Notes: a model not told the origin generated them from the letters alone. DNA of 52,131 nucleotides from Armatimonadaceae bacterium (GCA_030447685.1 JAUJOK010000035.1:1-52131); one strand, 5' to 3'; shown: positions 1 through 9,215, numbered from the stretch's first letter. Translations and numbers: made by a program.

Positions 1-33
1 AGACAGCCGGGCGGCCGCCAGCGCACCCGACAG

Positions 34-63
34 CCCGCCGCCGCCTTTCCAGGCGGCGGCGGG
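34..63 (+). other. Perfect 13-bp hairpin upstream of a start codon
   Basis: CCCGCCGCCGCCT (34-46) pairs perfectly with AGGCGGCGGCGGG (51-63) around a TTCC loop. No T-tract follows, so it is a poor intrinsic terminator as it stands. It ends just before the GGAGG ribosome-binding site (70-74) of the next gene, so it may be a 5' leader hairpin or the 3' end of an unseen upstream gene. Confidence 0.55.
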
Positions 64-79
64 AGACGGAGGACGAATC

Positions 80-385
80 ATGGAAACATCGAAACGGCGG
101 ACCCGCCGAAGCGCGGGAATGACGCTGGGCGGCACGCTGGTCATGATGCTGGTGGTCTTCGTCTCCCTGATGGGGGTCACTCAGTTTTCCGCCCGTACCG
201 TCCAGGGCGCGTTTAGCGGGCGCGACGCCTCGCTGACCGTGGCGCTGGACGAGGCGGGTGTCGGGGAGGGTTCAGGCAGGGTGAACGACATTACCCGGCC
301 CGATTTGCTTCTTGAAAACGCGCGCGCCCAGGCGCAGAGCCGGTGGAGTGCCGTCGTGGAGCGGTTCCACGCAGGCGATAAGTAA
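80..385 (+). CDS. Small membrane-anchored protein of unknown function
   Basis: A 101-residue protein with ATG at 80 and a good GGAGG site six bases upstream. The N-terminus is basic (KRRTRRS) and is followed by one hydrophobic helix at about residues 14-34, suggesting a type II membrane anchor or uncleaved signal. The rest is polar and alanine/arginine-rich with no motif I recognise. The start resembles a prepilin-like basic leader plus hydrophobic stretch (SAGMTLGGTLVMML), but the canonical glycine-phenylalanine cleavage site and the +5 glutamate are absent, so a pilin call is not supported. A hairpin lies directly upstream and a strong terminator follows the stop. Confidence 0.65.
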   Translation: METSKRRTRRSAGMTLGGTLVMMLVVFVSLMGVTQFSARTVQGAFSGRDASLTVALDEAGVGEGSGRVNDITRPDLLLENARAQAQSRWSAVVERFHAGDK

Positions 386-420
386 AAAAAGGAGGGGCAG
401 CCTGGGCTGCCCCCCTTTTC
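385..420 (+). terminator. Bidirectional intrinsic terminator
   Basis: An A-run, then GGGGCAGCC and GGCTGCCCC arms, then CCTTTTC. A-tract and T-tract flank both sides, so it can serve the plus-strand gene ending at 385 and the minus-strand gene ending at 443. Confidence 0.8.
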
Positions 421-442
421 TTTGTTTCCGCGCTTTGCCGGG

Positions 443-1108
443 TTAGCGGTCGTTGGAAGAGACGGTCGTGCTGCTCTTGATATGCACGTCGCGATCTTCC
501 GGGTCCCACGTCACGTCGGCCCCGAACGCTTCGGCCATGAAGCGCAGCGGGATCATCGTCTGCCCGTTGGCGATAAAGGCCGGGGTGTCCAGGGTCACGG
601 CCTGCCCGTTCACGGTCGCGGTGCCGTTCTCCGGCAGGCGTACCAGCTTATTGCCGTGCGCGGCGATTACCGCGCGGGCACGCGGGTTCCATTCCACATG
701 CGCGCCCATCTTTTCCAGAACGCCGCGCAGGGGCACGTAGACGTTACCGGCGACCATCTGCGGGCGCTGGTTGGTGAACGCCACCGCCTTGTTGTTCAGG
801 AAAACGTCAATCGGGCCGAAATCCTTCGCCCGGTACATGCGGCGGCGGGAGCTTTCGCGCCGCTGCGCGGAGCGGGCATCCTCGTACCGTTTCGCGCTGT
901 AAGCGGCGCCCGCGCCCAGGATGATCGCGGTGGTATTGTTGCCGCGCAGCGCCTCGACGACGGCGGCGGCTCCGAGGCCCGCGCCCAGGTTTCTCATGGT
1001 ATTCTTATCCCGCTGCCGCGAGGTCTGCGCGGCCACGGGAGCAGCCAGGCTGGTCGCCATCACTGCGGCCACGCTGAGCGTTGCGAATGCTTTGGTTTTG
1101 CCTTGCAT
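443..1108 (-). CDS. Secreted copper-amine-oxidase-N-like (stalk domain) protein
   Basis: A 221-residue secreted protein. It has a signal peptide (about residues 1-28, cleavage near PVAAQ), then a conserved linker module (SRQRDKN..MRNLG..LGAAAV...ILGAGA.YSAK.YED), and from about residue 99 two copies of the stalk fold typical of the copper amine oxidase N-terminal family (FLNNKAVAF, VPLRGVLEKMGAHVEWN; TMIPLRFMAEAFGADVTWD). That fold usually mediates extracellular or cell-wall binding rather than catalysis. The ATG has an AAGGA site nine bases upstream. Its N-terminal module is shared with the protein at 32009-32389, and a stalk-like domain also occurs in the prophage endolysin at 25262-26143. 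Confidence 0.85.
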   Translation of the reverse strand: MQGKTKAFATLSVAAVMATSLAAPVAAQTSRQRDKNTMRNLGAGLGAAAVVEALRGNNTTAIILGAGAAYSAKRYEDARSAQRRESSRRRMYRAKDFGPIDVFLNNKAVAFTNQRPQMVAGNVYVPLRGVLEKMGAHVEWNPRARAVIAAHGNKLVRLPENGTATVNGQAVTLDTPAFIANGQTMIPLRFMAEAFGADVTWDPEDRDVHIKSSTTVSSNDR

Positions 1109-1320
1109 TTTTTAAGTTCCTTCCTGTCTGTTATTCCCGAAACGGTTCCGTCTTTCGGGAGGCTTGGTTATCTTAACCACCGGAGAGGTTTCTAAACCCG
1201 GTCATTCCTGCCGGTTTTTCCTCCCAGGCGACTTTCGTTGTCGCCTTTGTTATACCGACGTTTTTATAGTTATAAACGTTCACCGCAGGAAAGAAAAATT
1301 TTTAGTAAGTTTTTCTTGTC

Positions 1321-1372
1321 AGCCCTCAACCCCCGGCCAGCCCCCTCCCCTGCAGTGGGAGAGGGGGCGTCA
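1321..1372. repeat. GC-rich palindromic repeat, partial copy (A)
   Basis: AGCCCTCAAC followed by a hairpin of CCCCTCCC and GGGAGAGGGG arms. It matches the left end of the fuller elements at 18085, 19462 and 49911. It lies at the 3' end of the minus-strand gene ending at 1370 and could act as its transcription terminator. Confidence 0.6.
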
Positions 1373-1771
1373 CGCCTGCGCGGGGAGACGGTGGATACTG
1401 CGGGCATCGTAGGTTTCCACCCAATCGTCGCCGTAGCCCACCCAGCCGCCGTAGCTGTCCAGCACGGCTTGCAGGAACGCGCAGAGTCGCTCCAGGGACC
1501 GGCTGTATCCCTCGATCTGAAACGTGGCAGCCGGTTCGTAGGCGTTCAGGATGTGCTGGTTGAAAATGTTCGCGCCGTGCCCGCCCGCCGCTGCCTCGGG
1601 GGGTTCGTGCCATTTCCAGCGGTCGCCGCCGGCGCACACGACAGTCAGCGTATGCCTTCCCGAATCGTCCGGTTCCACGTGGTTCCGGCAAAGATGACCC
1701 GTTTGCTGGGCTACCCAGGCGATGTCGTTTAGATCCACCCGTGCGCGCGTGCAGTAGAAAACACCATGCAA
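1370..1771 (-). CDS. Hypothetical protein, start uncertain
   Basis: About 133 residues if it starts at TTG (1769-1771), which has a GGGGAGG site about ten bases upstream. The open frame continues to an ATG at 1915 without an evident ribosome-binding site, and the extra stretch is rich in Q/H/R and looks non-coding. The body looks like a real folded protein (CRNHVEPDDSGRHTLTV, GGDRWKWHEPP, YGGWVGYGDDWVETYD). I do not recognise the family. No signal peptide or membrane helix is visible. The 3' end runs into a GC-rich repeat. Confidence 0.5.
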   Translation of the reverse strand: MHGVFYCTRARVDLNDIAWVAQQTGHLCRNHVEPDDSGRHTLTVVCAGGDRWKWHEPPEAAAGGHGANIFNQHILNAYEPAATFQIEGYSRSLERLCAFLQAVLDSYGGWVGYGDDWVETYDARSIHRLPAQA

Positions 1772-1985
1772 AGCTGCGATACCCTCCCCGATCCGCGCCG
1801 GAGCAAGTGGCAGTCGTTGGCTCCGGCGGTGCTGCTGCTGATGCGTTGTGGTTCCCCGGATTTTCTTCCCGTAAACCTGAAAAACCGGCAACTTCGGGGT
1901 AGCGGGCAGTGTCATCAGAAGAAGAAAGAAATATTCGGAAAATTTTGCGCCGATCTGGTAAAGTTCACAGCGGGCGCTGCCAACA

Positions 1986-2222
1986 ATGACAGGCATGGAC
2001 GCAATAATGACAGAAATAGATGAAACGCTGCCGCTGGCCTTTGCCGCCCTGCATGACGTTGCCGAAGAGCTGCCGCTCGAAGTGATCCTGCTGGAACTGC
2101 GCGACATTTACCGCGCGCAGATGAACGAGGACTTAGGCCCCGATTACCAGCAGCTCTGCGACACGTCGCTGCGCGCGCTGGATGCCGCGCTGTGGCGTCT
2201 GGAAACGGAAAGCGTTTCCTGA
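1986..2222 (+). CDS. Small acidic hypothetical protein
   Basis: 78 residues from ATG 1986, with alternative in-frame ATGs at 1995 and 2007; the last gives 71 residues (MTEIDETLPLAFAALHDV). No strong ribosome-binding site separates the three. The protein is acidic and leucine-rich, predicted helical (EELPLEVILLELRDIYRAQ), without cysteine pairs or membrane segments. It ends 46 bases from the convergent STAS gene. Its codon use is like that of neighbouring real genes. Function unknown. Confidence 0.55.
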   Translation: MTGMDAIMTEIDETLPLAFAALHDVAEELPLEVILLELRDIYRAQMNEDLGPDYQQLCDTSLRALDAALWRLETESVS

Positions 2223-2268
2223 ACGCCACAGCGAATCGGTATCCGGACGGGAACGCAGGCTGCGCGCG

Positions 2269-2661
2269 TTACCAGACGGGAACGCAGGCTGCGGGAGGCG
2301 GAGCGGGTTTTTCCACCGTTTCGCGCGCATGCGCGAGCGCCTCTTCCTCGGACATGTGAACATCGAAGACTTTCGCCAGCCCGGTAATATCGAACAGGCG
2401 CAGGATTCGGCTGTTGCAGCCGAAGATATGCATCGTGCCGGGACAGAAGCGATTGCTCGCCTCGATAAGCACGCCCAATCCGGCGGAGTCCATCGCGGCG
2501 ACATCGCATAGATTCACCAGGACCTGCGTCCCCCGGTTCGTCGCCTCCCGAATGGCCTGTTTCAAAATCGGCCCGCTGTCGCCAATGACCTCGCCACGGG
2601 CATCCACTACGGGAAATTCTCCCTGCATTCGCACCTCAGTTTCCAGCAACGGTGCTTTCAT
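2269..2661 (-). CDS. STAS-domain anti-sigma factor antagonist
   Basis: A single 130-residue STAS domain of the SpoIIAA/RsbV type. These proteins bind an anti-sigma kinase and release the sigma factor; their activity is controlled by phosphorylation of one serine. The conserved phosphosite motif is visible as AAMDSAGLGVLIEA, with Ser59 the predicted phospho-acceptor. An earlier segment (GEVIGDSGPILKQAI) fits the second strand and helix. The C-terminal tail (EKPAPPPAACVPVW) is low complexity. The ATG has an AAGGGG site. It is divergent from the HD-GYP gene at 2882. Candidate partner ATPases in this window are at 8076-9073 and 30922-31435, but neither is adjacent. Confidence 0.88.
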   Translation of the reverse strand: MKAPLLETEVRMQGEFPVVDARGEVIGDSGPILKQAIREATNRGTQVLVNLCDVAAMDSAGLGVLIEASNRFCPGTMHIFGCNSRILRLFDITGLAKVFDVHMSEEEALAHARETVEKPAPPPAACVPVW

Positions 2662-2881
2662 ATTTTTTTCCCCTTACACTACCTGCTTGATGTACCTGAT
2701 TTTACCACCTGGCGGACAGCCCTAATCCTGCGGCGGCAAATTCCGCACTCGCGAAATACAGGATTCCGGAGGGCGGGGGCGCTCCCAAACGGGATAACCG
2801 GCTGTATACTGGAGGGGCAGCGGCGGCAGCGGTCGGGCGTATTGGCCCTCGATTTGCCGCCGTTACCTGGGAAGGGCAGTC

Positions 2882-4321
2882 GTGAGCAAGAAAACGGAAC
2901 AGGCCGGACCAGCGACGACCGGCAAAGGACCCGCGAGCAGCGGCGCAAGCGGCAGCAACGGCGCAAGCGGCAGCAACGGCGGTGCGGCGCGGGAATGGAA
3001 GGCGGGCGCGGGGCGAGCCATTGACCGGGTGGCGCGCTCGATAGAGGTCGGCGCGGCGGGCGCCGGGCGCGAACCCGGCGAGCGCCGTTATCTGAACTAC
3101 AAAGACCCGCACTGGGTTCCCGTGGGCGCGGCCTTCGCTTTTTTCGCCGCCGTGGATATGCTGGTGCTGTTTTTGATGCCGGGAGCGAACCGGAGTCTGG
3201 CCTCGCTGCTGCCGCCGACGCTGGCGGGCCTGGTGGTGCTGCTGACCCTGCCGTCACTGCTGGCGCTCTACAAGCAGCAGGAAAGTATCGAGCACCAGAA
3301 GCGGCAGATCGCCACGCTGCACGCAATGGACACGGCGATTGCTTCGGAGCGCGAGCTGGAAGCGGTTCTGGATGTGGCGGCCCGGCAGGCGACGCTGGCG
3401 CTGGACGGCGAGCGGGGGGGAATCGCGCTTCTGGACGAGGCGTGCCGGATAGAGGCCGAAGCCTACCACAACACCCCCGATGACAGCCGCGACTTTTTGC
3501 GCTCGGTGGTGGTATCGGGGCGCGGGGATGATTTCTGGCAGGTGGCGCGCGTGCCGATAACCTCCGGCGAGGGGCTTCTGGGATATCTTGCCGTGCTTAA
3601 GCCGCAGCCGGGCATGCCGTTTACGGCGGAAAGCCTGGGGCTGCTGCGGGATTTGGCCGGAACCGTGGTGGTGGCGGTCAAAAACGCGCAAGCGCTGGAA
3701 TCGGCGCGGCACCTTGCCCAGGTGAAATCGACGCTGATGGCGGACCTGGACGCGGCGCAGATCGAGATACTGGAGCGGTTGTCACAGGCGGCGGAATACC
3801 GCGATGACGACACGGGCCATCACACGCAGCGCGTCGGGCGGGTATCGGCGCTGCTGGCGCGGACACTGGGGCTGAGCGAAGAGAGGGTGGCCCTGATACG
3901 ACGGGCCGCGCCTTTGCATGACGTGGGCAAGATCGGTATCGCGGACGCCGTTCTGCTCAAGGCCGGCAAGCTGACGCCGGACGAGTTTGCCCGAATGCAG
4001 GCGCACACCCGCGCGGGCGCGGCGCTGCTTGCCGGGGGGCGCTCGCCGCTGGTGCAGACGGCGGAGCGGATCGCGCGCACGCACCACGAGCGCTGGGACG
4101 GCTCCGGCTATCCGCAGGGCCTGGCAGGCGAGGAGATTCCTATCGAAGGGCGCATCGTGGCGGTGGCCGACGTGTTCGACGCGCTGACGCACGCGCGCGT
4201 GTACAAGCGCGCGTGGCCGGTCGAGGAGGCGGTGGCCGAGATCGGTCGGCAGAGCGGCAGACAGTTCGACCCACGCGTGACACAGGCGTTCCTGAGCCTG
4301 CCCCACGACAGCCTGCTGTAG
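2882..4321 (+). CDS. Membrane GAF/HD-GYP cyclic-di-GMP phosphodiesterase
   Basis: 479 residues from a GTG start with a GAAGGG site. Order: a Ser/Gly/Asn-rich cytoplasmic N-terminus containing a tandem GASGSN repeat (about residues 20-34); two membrane helices (79-99, 111-130); a GAF-like sensor region (about 145-272); then an HD-GYP domain (about 295-475). The HD pair is HDVGK (346-350), the metal-binding HHE at 401-403, and the signature DGSGYP at 406-411, so the catalytic residues expected for c-di-GMP hydrolysis appear present. The ligand of the GAF region cannot be told from sequence. It is divergent from the STAS gene, with a 220-base intergenic region. Confidence 0.9.
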   Translation: MSKKTEQAGPATTGKGPASSGASGSNGASGSNGGAAREWKAGAGRAIDRVARSIEVGAAGAGREPGERRYLNYKDPHWVPVGAAFAFFAAVDMLVLFLMPGANRSLASLLPPTLAGLVVLLTLPSLLALYKQQESIEHQKRQIATLHAMDTAIASERELEAVLDVAARQATLALDGERGGIALLDEACRIEAEAYHNTPDDSRDFLRSVVVSGRGDDFWQVARVPITSGEGLLGYLAVLKPQPGMPFTAESLGLLRDLAGTVVVAVKNAQALESARHLAQVKSTLMADLDAAQIEILERLSQAAEYRDDDTGHHTQRVGRVSALLARTLGLSEERVALIRRAAPLHDVGKIGIADAVLLKAGKLTPDEFARMQAHTRAGAALLAGGRSPLVQTAERIARTHHERWDGSGYPQGLAGEEIPIEGRIVAVADVFDALTHARVYKRAWPVEEAVAEIGRQSGRQFDPRVTQAFLSLPHDSLL

Positions 4322-4492
4322 AGAGATTGCCCTTCGTGCGGGCCGTCATTCCGATGGGCTGCTGTTTTGCAGCGGCATGACAGGGCTAAACAGGGTTGGC
4401 GCGGTGTCTGCTGTTCCGCCTCAATGACGTCCCGTAACTTCTGCAACGCGCATGTTCTGCCGCCCATTCTTCTATGACCAACGAAGGCGTGT

Positions 4493-5071
4493 TCATGCTA
4501 TGTCTTCTTGTGCGGCGGACAGCAGCAGACCCGATTGGCGCATTTTCAGCCACCGCCCCTGTAGATTTCCATGCTTTTGGTGAGGTTCCTTAAGGTGATG
4601 CGCTACCGCGCGTAGGACTCCCTCGTGCGCGACAAGCAGGATACGCTGCGCGCCCAGGTTTTCAAAAGCCTGGAAGCCCCGGATGACCCGCTTCGTGAAT
4701 GCATCCCATTGTTCACCCTCAGGTATTTCAATAAGATTCCCCTGTCTCCACGCATCGAGCAGCCCTGGATATCTGGCTGCGATTTCATTCGACGTTAAGC
4801 CGCTGATTGCGCCCGCATGACGCTCGTCAAAATCCGGCAGCGGAGCGAGCAATGGCAAATTAAGCTGAGAAGCCACGATTTCCGCCGTTTCGCGCGCTCG
4901 CCGAAGCGACGAACTGACCACGGCATCGAAACCCTTTTTCCCCAGAGCTTCACAGGCCACAAGCGCCTGTTCCCGGCCTGCGGCTGATAAGGGCGGATTC
5001 GCCTGACCCGCCCAGCGCCGTTCGGCATTCCAGGTCGATTCACCATGACGGACCAGGTAGATCAGCAGCAT
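4493..5071 (-). CDS. Histidine phosphatase family protein (phosphoglycerate mutase-like)
   Basis: 192 residues with the branch-1 histidine phosphatase signature. LVRHGESTWN (about 7-16) holds the phospho-accepting His and first Arg; SSLRRARETA gives the second Arg; the acid/base position falls in FDERHAG; and the second catalytic His is in VAHEGVLR. The family includes cofactor-dependent mutases, alpha-ribazole phosphatases and fructose bisphosphatases, and the substrate cannot be decided here. It starts 22 bases after the stop of the large secreted protein on the same strand, so the two are probably co-transcribed, although a functional link is not obvious. Confidence 0.87.
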   Translation of the reverse strand: MLLIYLVRHGESTWNAERRWAGQANPPLSAAGREQALVACEALGKKGFDAVVSSSLRRARETAEIVASQLNLPLLAPLPDFDERHAGAISGLTSNEIAARYPGLLDAWRQGNLIEIPEGEQWDAFTKRVIRGFQAFENLGAQRILLVAHEGVLRAVAHHLKEPHQKHGNLQGRWLKMRQSGLLLSAAQEDIA

Positions 5072-5093
5072 GAATCCGGTCGGGAACCCTGGT

Positions 5094-7973
5094 TCACTGG
5101 GGACGCGGTTGCGCGGCGGTGGTTCTGGGCGGGCCGGAAGTAAGTCCCTCCAGCATAGGCAGGGCTTTTTCCAGCGGAATGTCGCTCAGATCGAGGACGA
5201 AGCCGTCCCAGTTGCCTGTGGCATGGCCCAGCAGCATCTTTAACTGAAAGGCGAGCGATTCCGGCGTATAGGGCTTGATGTTGTCTGCAAGGCCCGGCGG
5301 CGGGAGAACGTTCGAATAGCTATGGCTGAGCAGAACGCGCCGGGCCTGCGACCGCGCCGACCTGAACAAGGCTTCCGGTGTGCTCAGCGTTTCGAGCGCG
5401 CTGCGCGGCAGGGTGTCGGGCTTGTCCCAACTGCCGTACCAGCCGCCGAAGCCAAAGCCGAAACTGATGCGGTCACGGATATACAGCGGCAGGTCGGGGC
5501 GGGCGGCGGCGGCGCGAACGGTGGCGTACAGGTCAGCAAGCAGCGCGGCGTTCTTTTTATAGCGAAGCTCGTTCCAGCGCTGCTGCGGGGAGAGAGCGGC
5601 TGTGTCTTCCACCATGCGGCCATCCACCCGGATGAGTCGCGGCCCCTGGTCGCTGAAGAACGGCAGGTTGGTATCCACGCCGATATAGGTTCTGCTGCCG
5701 AGGTCGATAGGATCGATGCTCTGCTGGCGCAGAAAGGCCAGGCGGTTTTCCAGCGTGTAGCCGTAATCGGCGTTGTCCATGGAGAAGCTGCGGCTGCTGC
5801 CGGGGTCCGTATAGCCCGGAGCGGCGGTGTCGCGCAGGGCTATCCCGGCCAGGCCCGGCAGGGCGGCGATCTGGGCGAGCCGCTGCTTGAGAAGGGCGGC
5901 GACAGTGGGCGCGTCGGGCCGCAGCCAGTCGCCCATGCGCCCGTACGTCTCCTTCATGAATGCCAACTGCGGAGTGGTGGGCGAGAGCGCCGCCTGACGG
6001 GCAGCCCAGACGGCGGCGGTTTCGCCGAGCAGATTGAGGTCACGGCTATCGGCGAGCGCGTCGAGCGCGAGCGCGGGCGCATCGGGCGCGGGCGCGGCGG
6101 CAGGGGGCGTTTGCAGGAGCCGGATAACGGCGAAGATGGGGACGCGCTTTTCTTTGCCTGCCGCAGCAGCAATCGCGGCGGCGACGATCTCTTTGCCTGC
6201 GGCGTTTTCCGTCGCTATCGGGGTATCGATCCAGACATGGGTGATGCCGCGCCTCTGCGCCGCCGCCGCAACCGCCTGGGCGGCTGCTTCCGGGGTGGCC
6301 GGGGCGACGTACAGAATGCGCGCGGTCATGCTCGGCAGAAAGGGGATGGCGGCGTCCGGGGACGAGGCCGAAGCGGCGGCTGCGGGAACCGGCGGAGGAA
6401 GGGGCGGCAGCATCTCCTGCGGTGAGCCGGAGAACCCTTCCTGAGTATCGATGACGCCGACGCCGGGCGCGATGTAGGACAGGCGCAGGCGAACCGAAAC
6501 ATGCACCTGACTGCCGTTGATCTGTGGGCTGCCCGCCTGCTCGCTGCGGCTTGCCACGGTCTGCTGCACTATCTCCTGCTGCGCGGGCGGCAGCGCGGTG
6601 ACGGGAATCTGGTGGCGCTTATAGCGGCCCTCGCGTGTGTTCCAGCCCTGCTCGATATTTTGCAGCGTTTCCGGCTTGAGAACGCCTGCGTCCTCCTGCC
6701 CGTAACCGATGTACTGGAGGGGCTGCTGCTTTTGAATGCGCCGGTTCAGCTCCTCGCGCTGCGCCTGCTCCTGTAACTGGGCGGTTCGATACCATTCGGA
6801 AAGAAAAGTGCGGCGCGTGCCGATGCCGATGACATCATTGGTGAGAAGATAGAGCGTGCCGACCTTGCGGAACGCGCCGGTGACGGCGTAGCAGAGCGCC
6901 TTGAGAACGTCCCCGGCGCGGGCGGATGCTCCTTTGGTCCAGACCGGCAGGCTGGCCACCCGCGCATCGGCGATGATCTCCACGCGAGCGGCGTCGGCGG
7001 CGCGCTTGACCAGATCGCCCACCGTTTTAGCGTCTTCAAGCGAGATGGCCGCCTGCAGCGCGGGGGCCTCGAAGTTGAGTTCGCCGGGCTTGAGGCGGTT
7101 GGGAACCTCCTGGCGCAGGGTGACGCCGTACACATCGGGCCGTGGGTACCAGTCCATGCCCGAGGCCATCCCCAGAAACTCGGTGCCCTCCGGGCGGCGG
7201 CTGCTGACGCTGGTAAAGGCGTTGGGCTGGTTGGCGTAGGGGAGCATCAATTCGATGCCCCGGCTCAGGCGCAGGCGCACCCCGGCGCGCTGCGCGGGCG
7301 AAAGCGTTATGTCGGTCTCTTTGGGAGAGCCGCGGTAGCCCCACCCGCCGCCTTTGTGGACGGTGTATCGGCGAACTTTGAACGGGTCCGGCAGGAGGGA
7401 TAGGAACAGGGCGCGCTGCTCCGCGGTAAGGTCGCTCGCGCCCAGGCCCTGCTCGCCGCCCAGCTGACGCCACTGCGCCGGGCTGAGCGATGCCTGTAAC
7501 AGCCGTATCTTTTCCCCGCGGCGCAGCCCGGCGAACAGGTCCGGCTTGCCGGGCCGGGTGTTGAAGACGACCATTTCGGTGGGGGCGAGGACGCTGAGCG
7601 TATCCAGGCGCACTAACTTGCGCCCGAAGTGCGGCGCGACAACATTCATGCGGTAGCCGCCGGGGGGCACGGGCGGCAGCGGCGGAGGCGGCGTGTAGCC
7701 GTAAGGTTCTTCCGGCGACCGCTTCGGGGTCCAGGCGCGAACACTTGCCGGAGCGACGACAAGCAGGGGGCCGCGCGGCTCGGGGTCCCACGGCACCTGC
7801 TCCAGCGCCCTGTCCAGGGTCGTAATCGGCGGGGCAGTAGCGGGCTGGGGCTGCTGCTGCCGGGCAGTCGGCGTGGTGCTGTCCTGCGGCGCGGCGGGCG
7901 CGGCGGCGGCAAGGCTGAGAGCGGCGAAAGCGGCGAGAAGGGGAGCGGCGGGTGTGCGGAAGTATGATCTCAC
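5094..7973 (-). CDS. Large secreted protein with STN-like domain and C-terminal barrel-like region
   Basis: 959 residues from GTG, with a GGAGGT site six bases upstream. A signal peptide (about residues 1-28, ending APAAPQ) is followed by a proline/glutamine-rich stretch. Around residues 310-385 lies a segment resembling the short N-terminal domain of secretins and TonB receptors (ISLEDAKTVGDLVKRAADAA, then ADVLKALCYAVTGAF-like spacing). The second half, from about residue 550, has repeated strand-helix pattern (RILYVAPATPEAAAQAV, GITHVWIDTP, IFAVIRLL, GLAGIALRD, NWDGFVLDLSDIP) that suggests a TIM-barrel of the glycosidase-like or polysaccharide-deacetylase-like kind, but I could not name a family or catalytic pair. 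It is an exported protein of unknown activity. Confidence 0.75.
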   Translation of the reverse strand: MRSYFRTPAAPLLAAFAALSLAAAAPAAPQDSTTPTARQQQPQPATAPPITTLDRALEQVPWDPEPRGPLLVVAPASVRAWTPKRSPEEPYGYTPPPPLPPVPPGGYRMNVVAPHFGRKLVRLDTLSVLAPTEMVVFNTRPGKPDLFAGLRRGEKIRLLQASLSPAQWRQLGGEQGLGASDLTAEQRALFLSLLPDPFKVRRYTVHKGGGWGYRGSPKETDITLSPAQRAGVRLRLSRGIELMLPYANQPNAFTSVSSRRPEGTEFLGMASGMDWYPRPDVYGVTLRQEVPNRLKPGELNFEAPALQAAISLEDAKTVGDLVKRAADAARVEIIADARVASLPVWTKGASARAGDVLKALCYAVTGAFRKVGTLYLLTNDVIGIGTRRTFLSEWYRTAQLQEQAQREELNRRIQKQQPLQYIGYGQEDAGVLKPETLQNIEQGWNTREGRYKRHQIPVTALPPAQQEIVQQTVASRSEQAGSPQINGSQVHVSVRLRLSYIAPGVGVIDTQEGFSGSPQEMLPPLPPPVPAAAASASSPDAAIPFLPSMTARILYVAPATPEAAAQAVAAAAQRRGITHVWIDTPIATENAAGKEIVAAAIAAAAGKEKRVPIFAVIRLLQTPPAAAPAPDAPALALDALADSRDLNLLGETAAVWAARQAALSPTTPQLAFMKETYGRMGDWLRPDAPTVAALLKQRLAQIAALPGLAGIALRDTAAPGYTDPGSSRSFSMDNADYGYTLENRLAFLRQQSIDPIDLGSRTYIGVDTNLPFFSDQGPRLIRVDGRMVEDTAALSPQQRWNELRYKKNAALLADLYATVRAAAARPDLPLYIRDRISFGFGFGGWYGSWDKPDTLPRSALETLSTPEALFRSARSQARRVLLSHSYSNVLPPPGLADNIKPYTPESLAFQLKMLLGHATGNWDGFVLDLSDIPLEKALPMLEGLTSGPPRTTAAQPRPQ

Positions 7974-8075
7974 GGTACCACCTCCTGCGGATATTGTACC
8001 AGTAGATTTCGCTTTTGTGTTAGCGGCCTGGCTTGCCAGGCGGCAGTCAGGCCAGGCTGATTTTCGCCTCGGCGT

Positions 8076-9073
8076 TCAGGATATAGGACAGCTGTCGGGT
8101 TCGGGCGCAGTGCGCTCCTGTTCCAGAACGACGGTGGTCCCCTGCGGCCCGGTAAGCAGATAGATGCGGTCTACGGTCTTAAGGATTATGTAGAAGCCAT
8201 GGCCCATCGTCCCCGCTGTGGTGAAGCCGCGCTCCAGGGTCGCCTGCGGCAGATCAGAAAGGTCGATTCCCTGGCCCTGGTCCTCGATCCACACCTGAAC
8301 CAGGCCGTCCGGACCCGCACCGACGGCGGCGGTCCCGCCCCCGGCGTGGACAATGGCGTTCATAGCGGCTTCGCCGGTGGCGGATACCATGTCATAGCTA
8401 CGGTCGGCGTCCAGCCCGCAGCTATCGGCGGCATCGGAGATTTGCCGCCGCAGAAGGTGCAGCGACTCGGCATGGAGCGCAATCGGCTCGGTTCGCGGCG
8501 CGAGACGCCTGGGCAGGTCGCCGGGGCCGTCGTGCAAAGACGCAGCTTGCCTTCGGTGACGCTGTAAAGAACATCGCGCAGAAATTTGCGCTGCTGGGCA
8601 TCGGCGGCTTCCTGCCGGGCCGCCAGCAGGTTCGTCTGGTCGATAGCCGCCGCATCGCGCCCGGTGATGTCGGTGACGGCGGCGACAAAGCCGCGAACAT
8701 CGCCGCGCTCGTCGAAATCGGGCGCGTAGCTCGTTTCGACAAGGCGTATCGTGCCGTCCCCGTGCGTAACGATGCTTTGAAAGGTGACGCTCTGGCCGGA
8801 AAGGACGGTCTCGATGTGGGGGCGGATGCTTTCGTAGGCGGATTCTCCCAGCGCCTCGGCGAGGGTCTTTCCGATGATCTTCCGGCGGGGGCGCTTGAAC
8901 CAGGTTTCTGTAGGTCCTGTTATTGTAGCGATACCGCTGTTCGCGGTCGATGTAGGAAAGGAGCAGTGGGGCGGCGTCGGCCACCCGGCGCAGGGTAGGT
9001 CGGGCGCTGCCTGTTCGGCGGCGGCTTCACTGGTGACGTTCTGATTGTTGTCGCTACTGCTGCTGCTGCTCAT
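8076..9073 (-). pseudogene. PAS plus anti-sigma-type ATPase regulator, frame-disrupted
   Basis: The reading frame starts at ATG 9073 with a poly-serine N-terminus. It continues through a PAS domain (LLLSYIDREQRYRYNN, GKTLAEALGESAYESIRPHI, ETSYAPDFDERGDVRGFVAA) and ends in an RsbW-like ATPase domain (GEAAMNAIVHAGGG as N-box, WIEDQGQGIDL as G1 box, GTMGHGFYIILKTVD as G2 region). To read it whole, the frame must change at least three times (near 8990, 8915 and 8530). The conserved motifs are intact, so either the assembly has indels or the gene decayed recently. The architecture suggests a sensor that controls a sigma factor by partner switching. Confidence 0.75.
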
Positions 9074-9101
9074 GTGTCTGCCTTTGTCTGTATGATTGCC
9101 A

Positions 9102-9160
9102 CACCCCTCTCCCGCCGCGGGAGAGGGGTGCCTGTGGCGCTGCCAGCCCCGGCTTCGCGC
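9102..9160. repeat. GC-rich palindromic repeat, half copy (B)
   Basis: CACCCCTCTCCC and GGGAGAGGGGTG arms, followed by GCCTGTGGCG and CCAGCCCCGGCTTCGCGC. This is the left half of the elements at 19462 and 49911. It sits upstream of the PAS/ATPase gene start and downstream of the epimerase gene. Confidence 0.7.
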
Positions 9161-9215
9161 GTGGCCTGGTGGCGTGTAGTCCGGCAGGGGGCAGTTCCTG
9201 CGCTGCCGGGGAGGG

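Noticed and set aside
422..1195. Long plus-strand open frame opposite the stalk-domain gene
   Set aside because: It is the antisense shadow of a real gene with signal peptide and recognisable domains; composition is His/Arg/Gly-rich with no motif.
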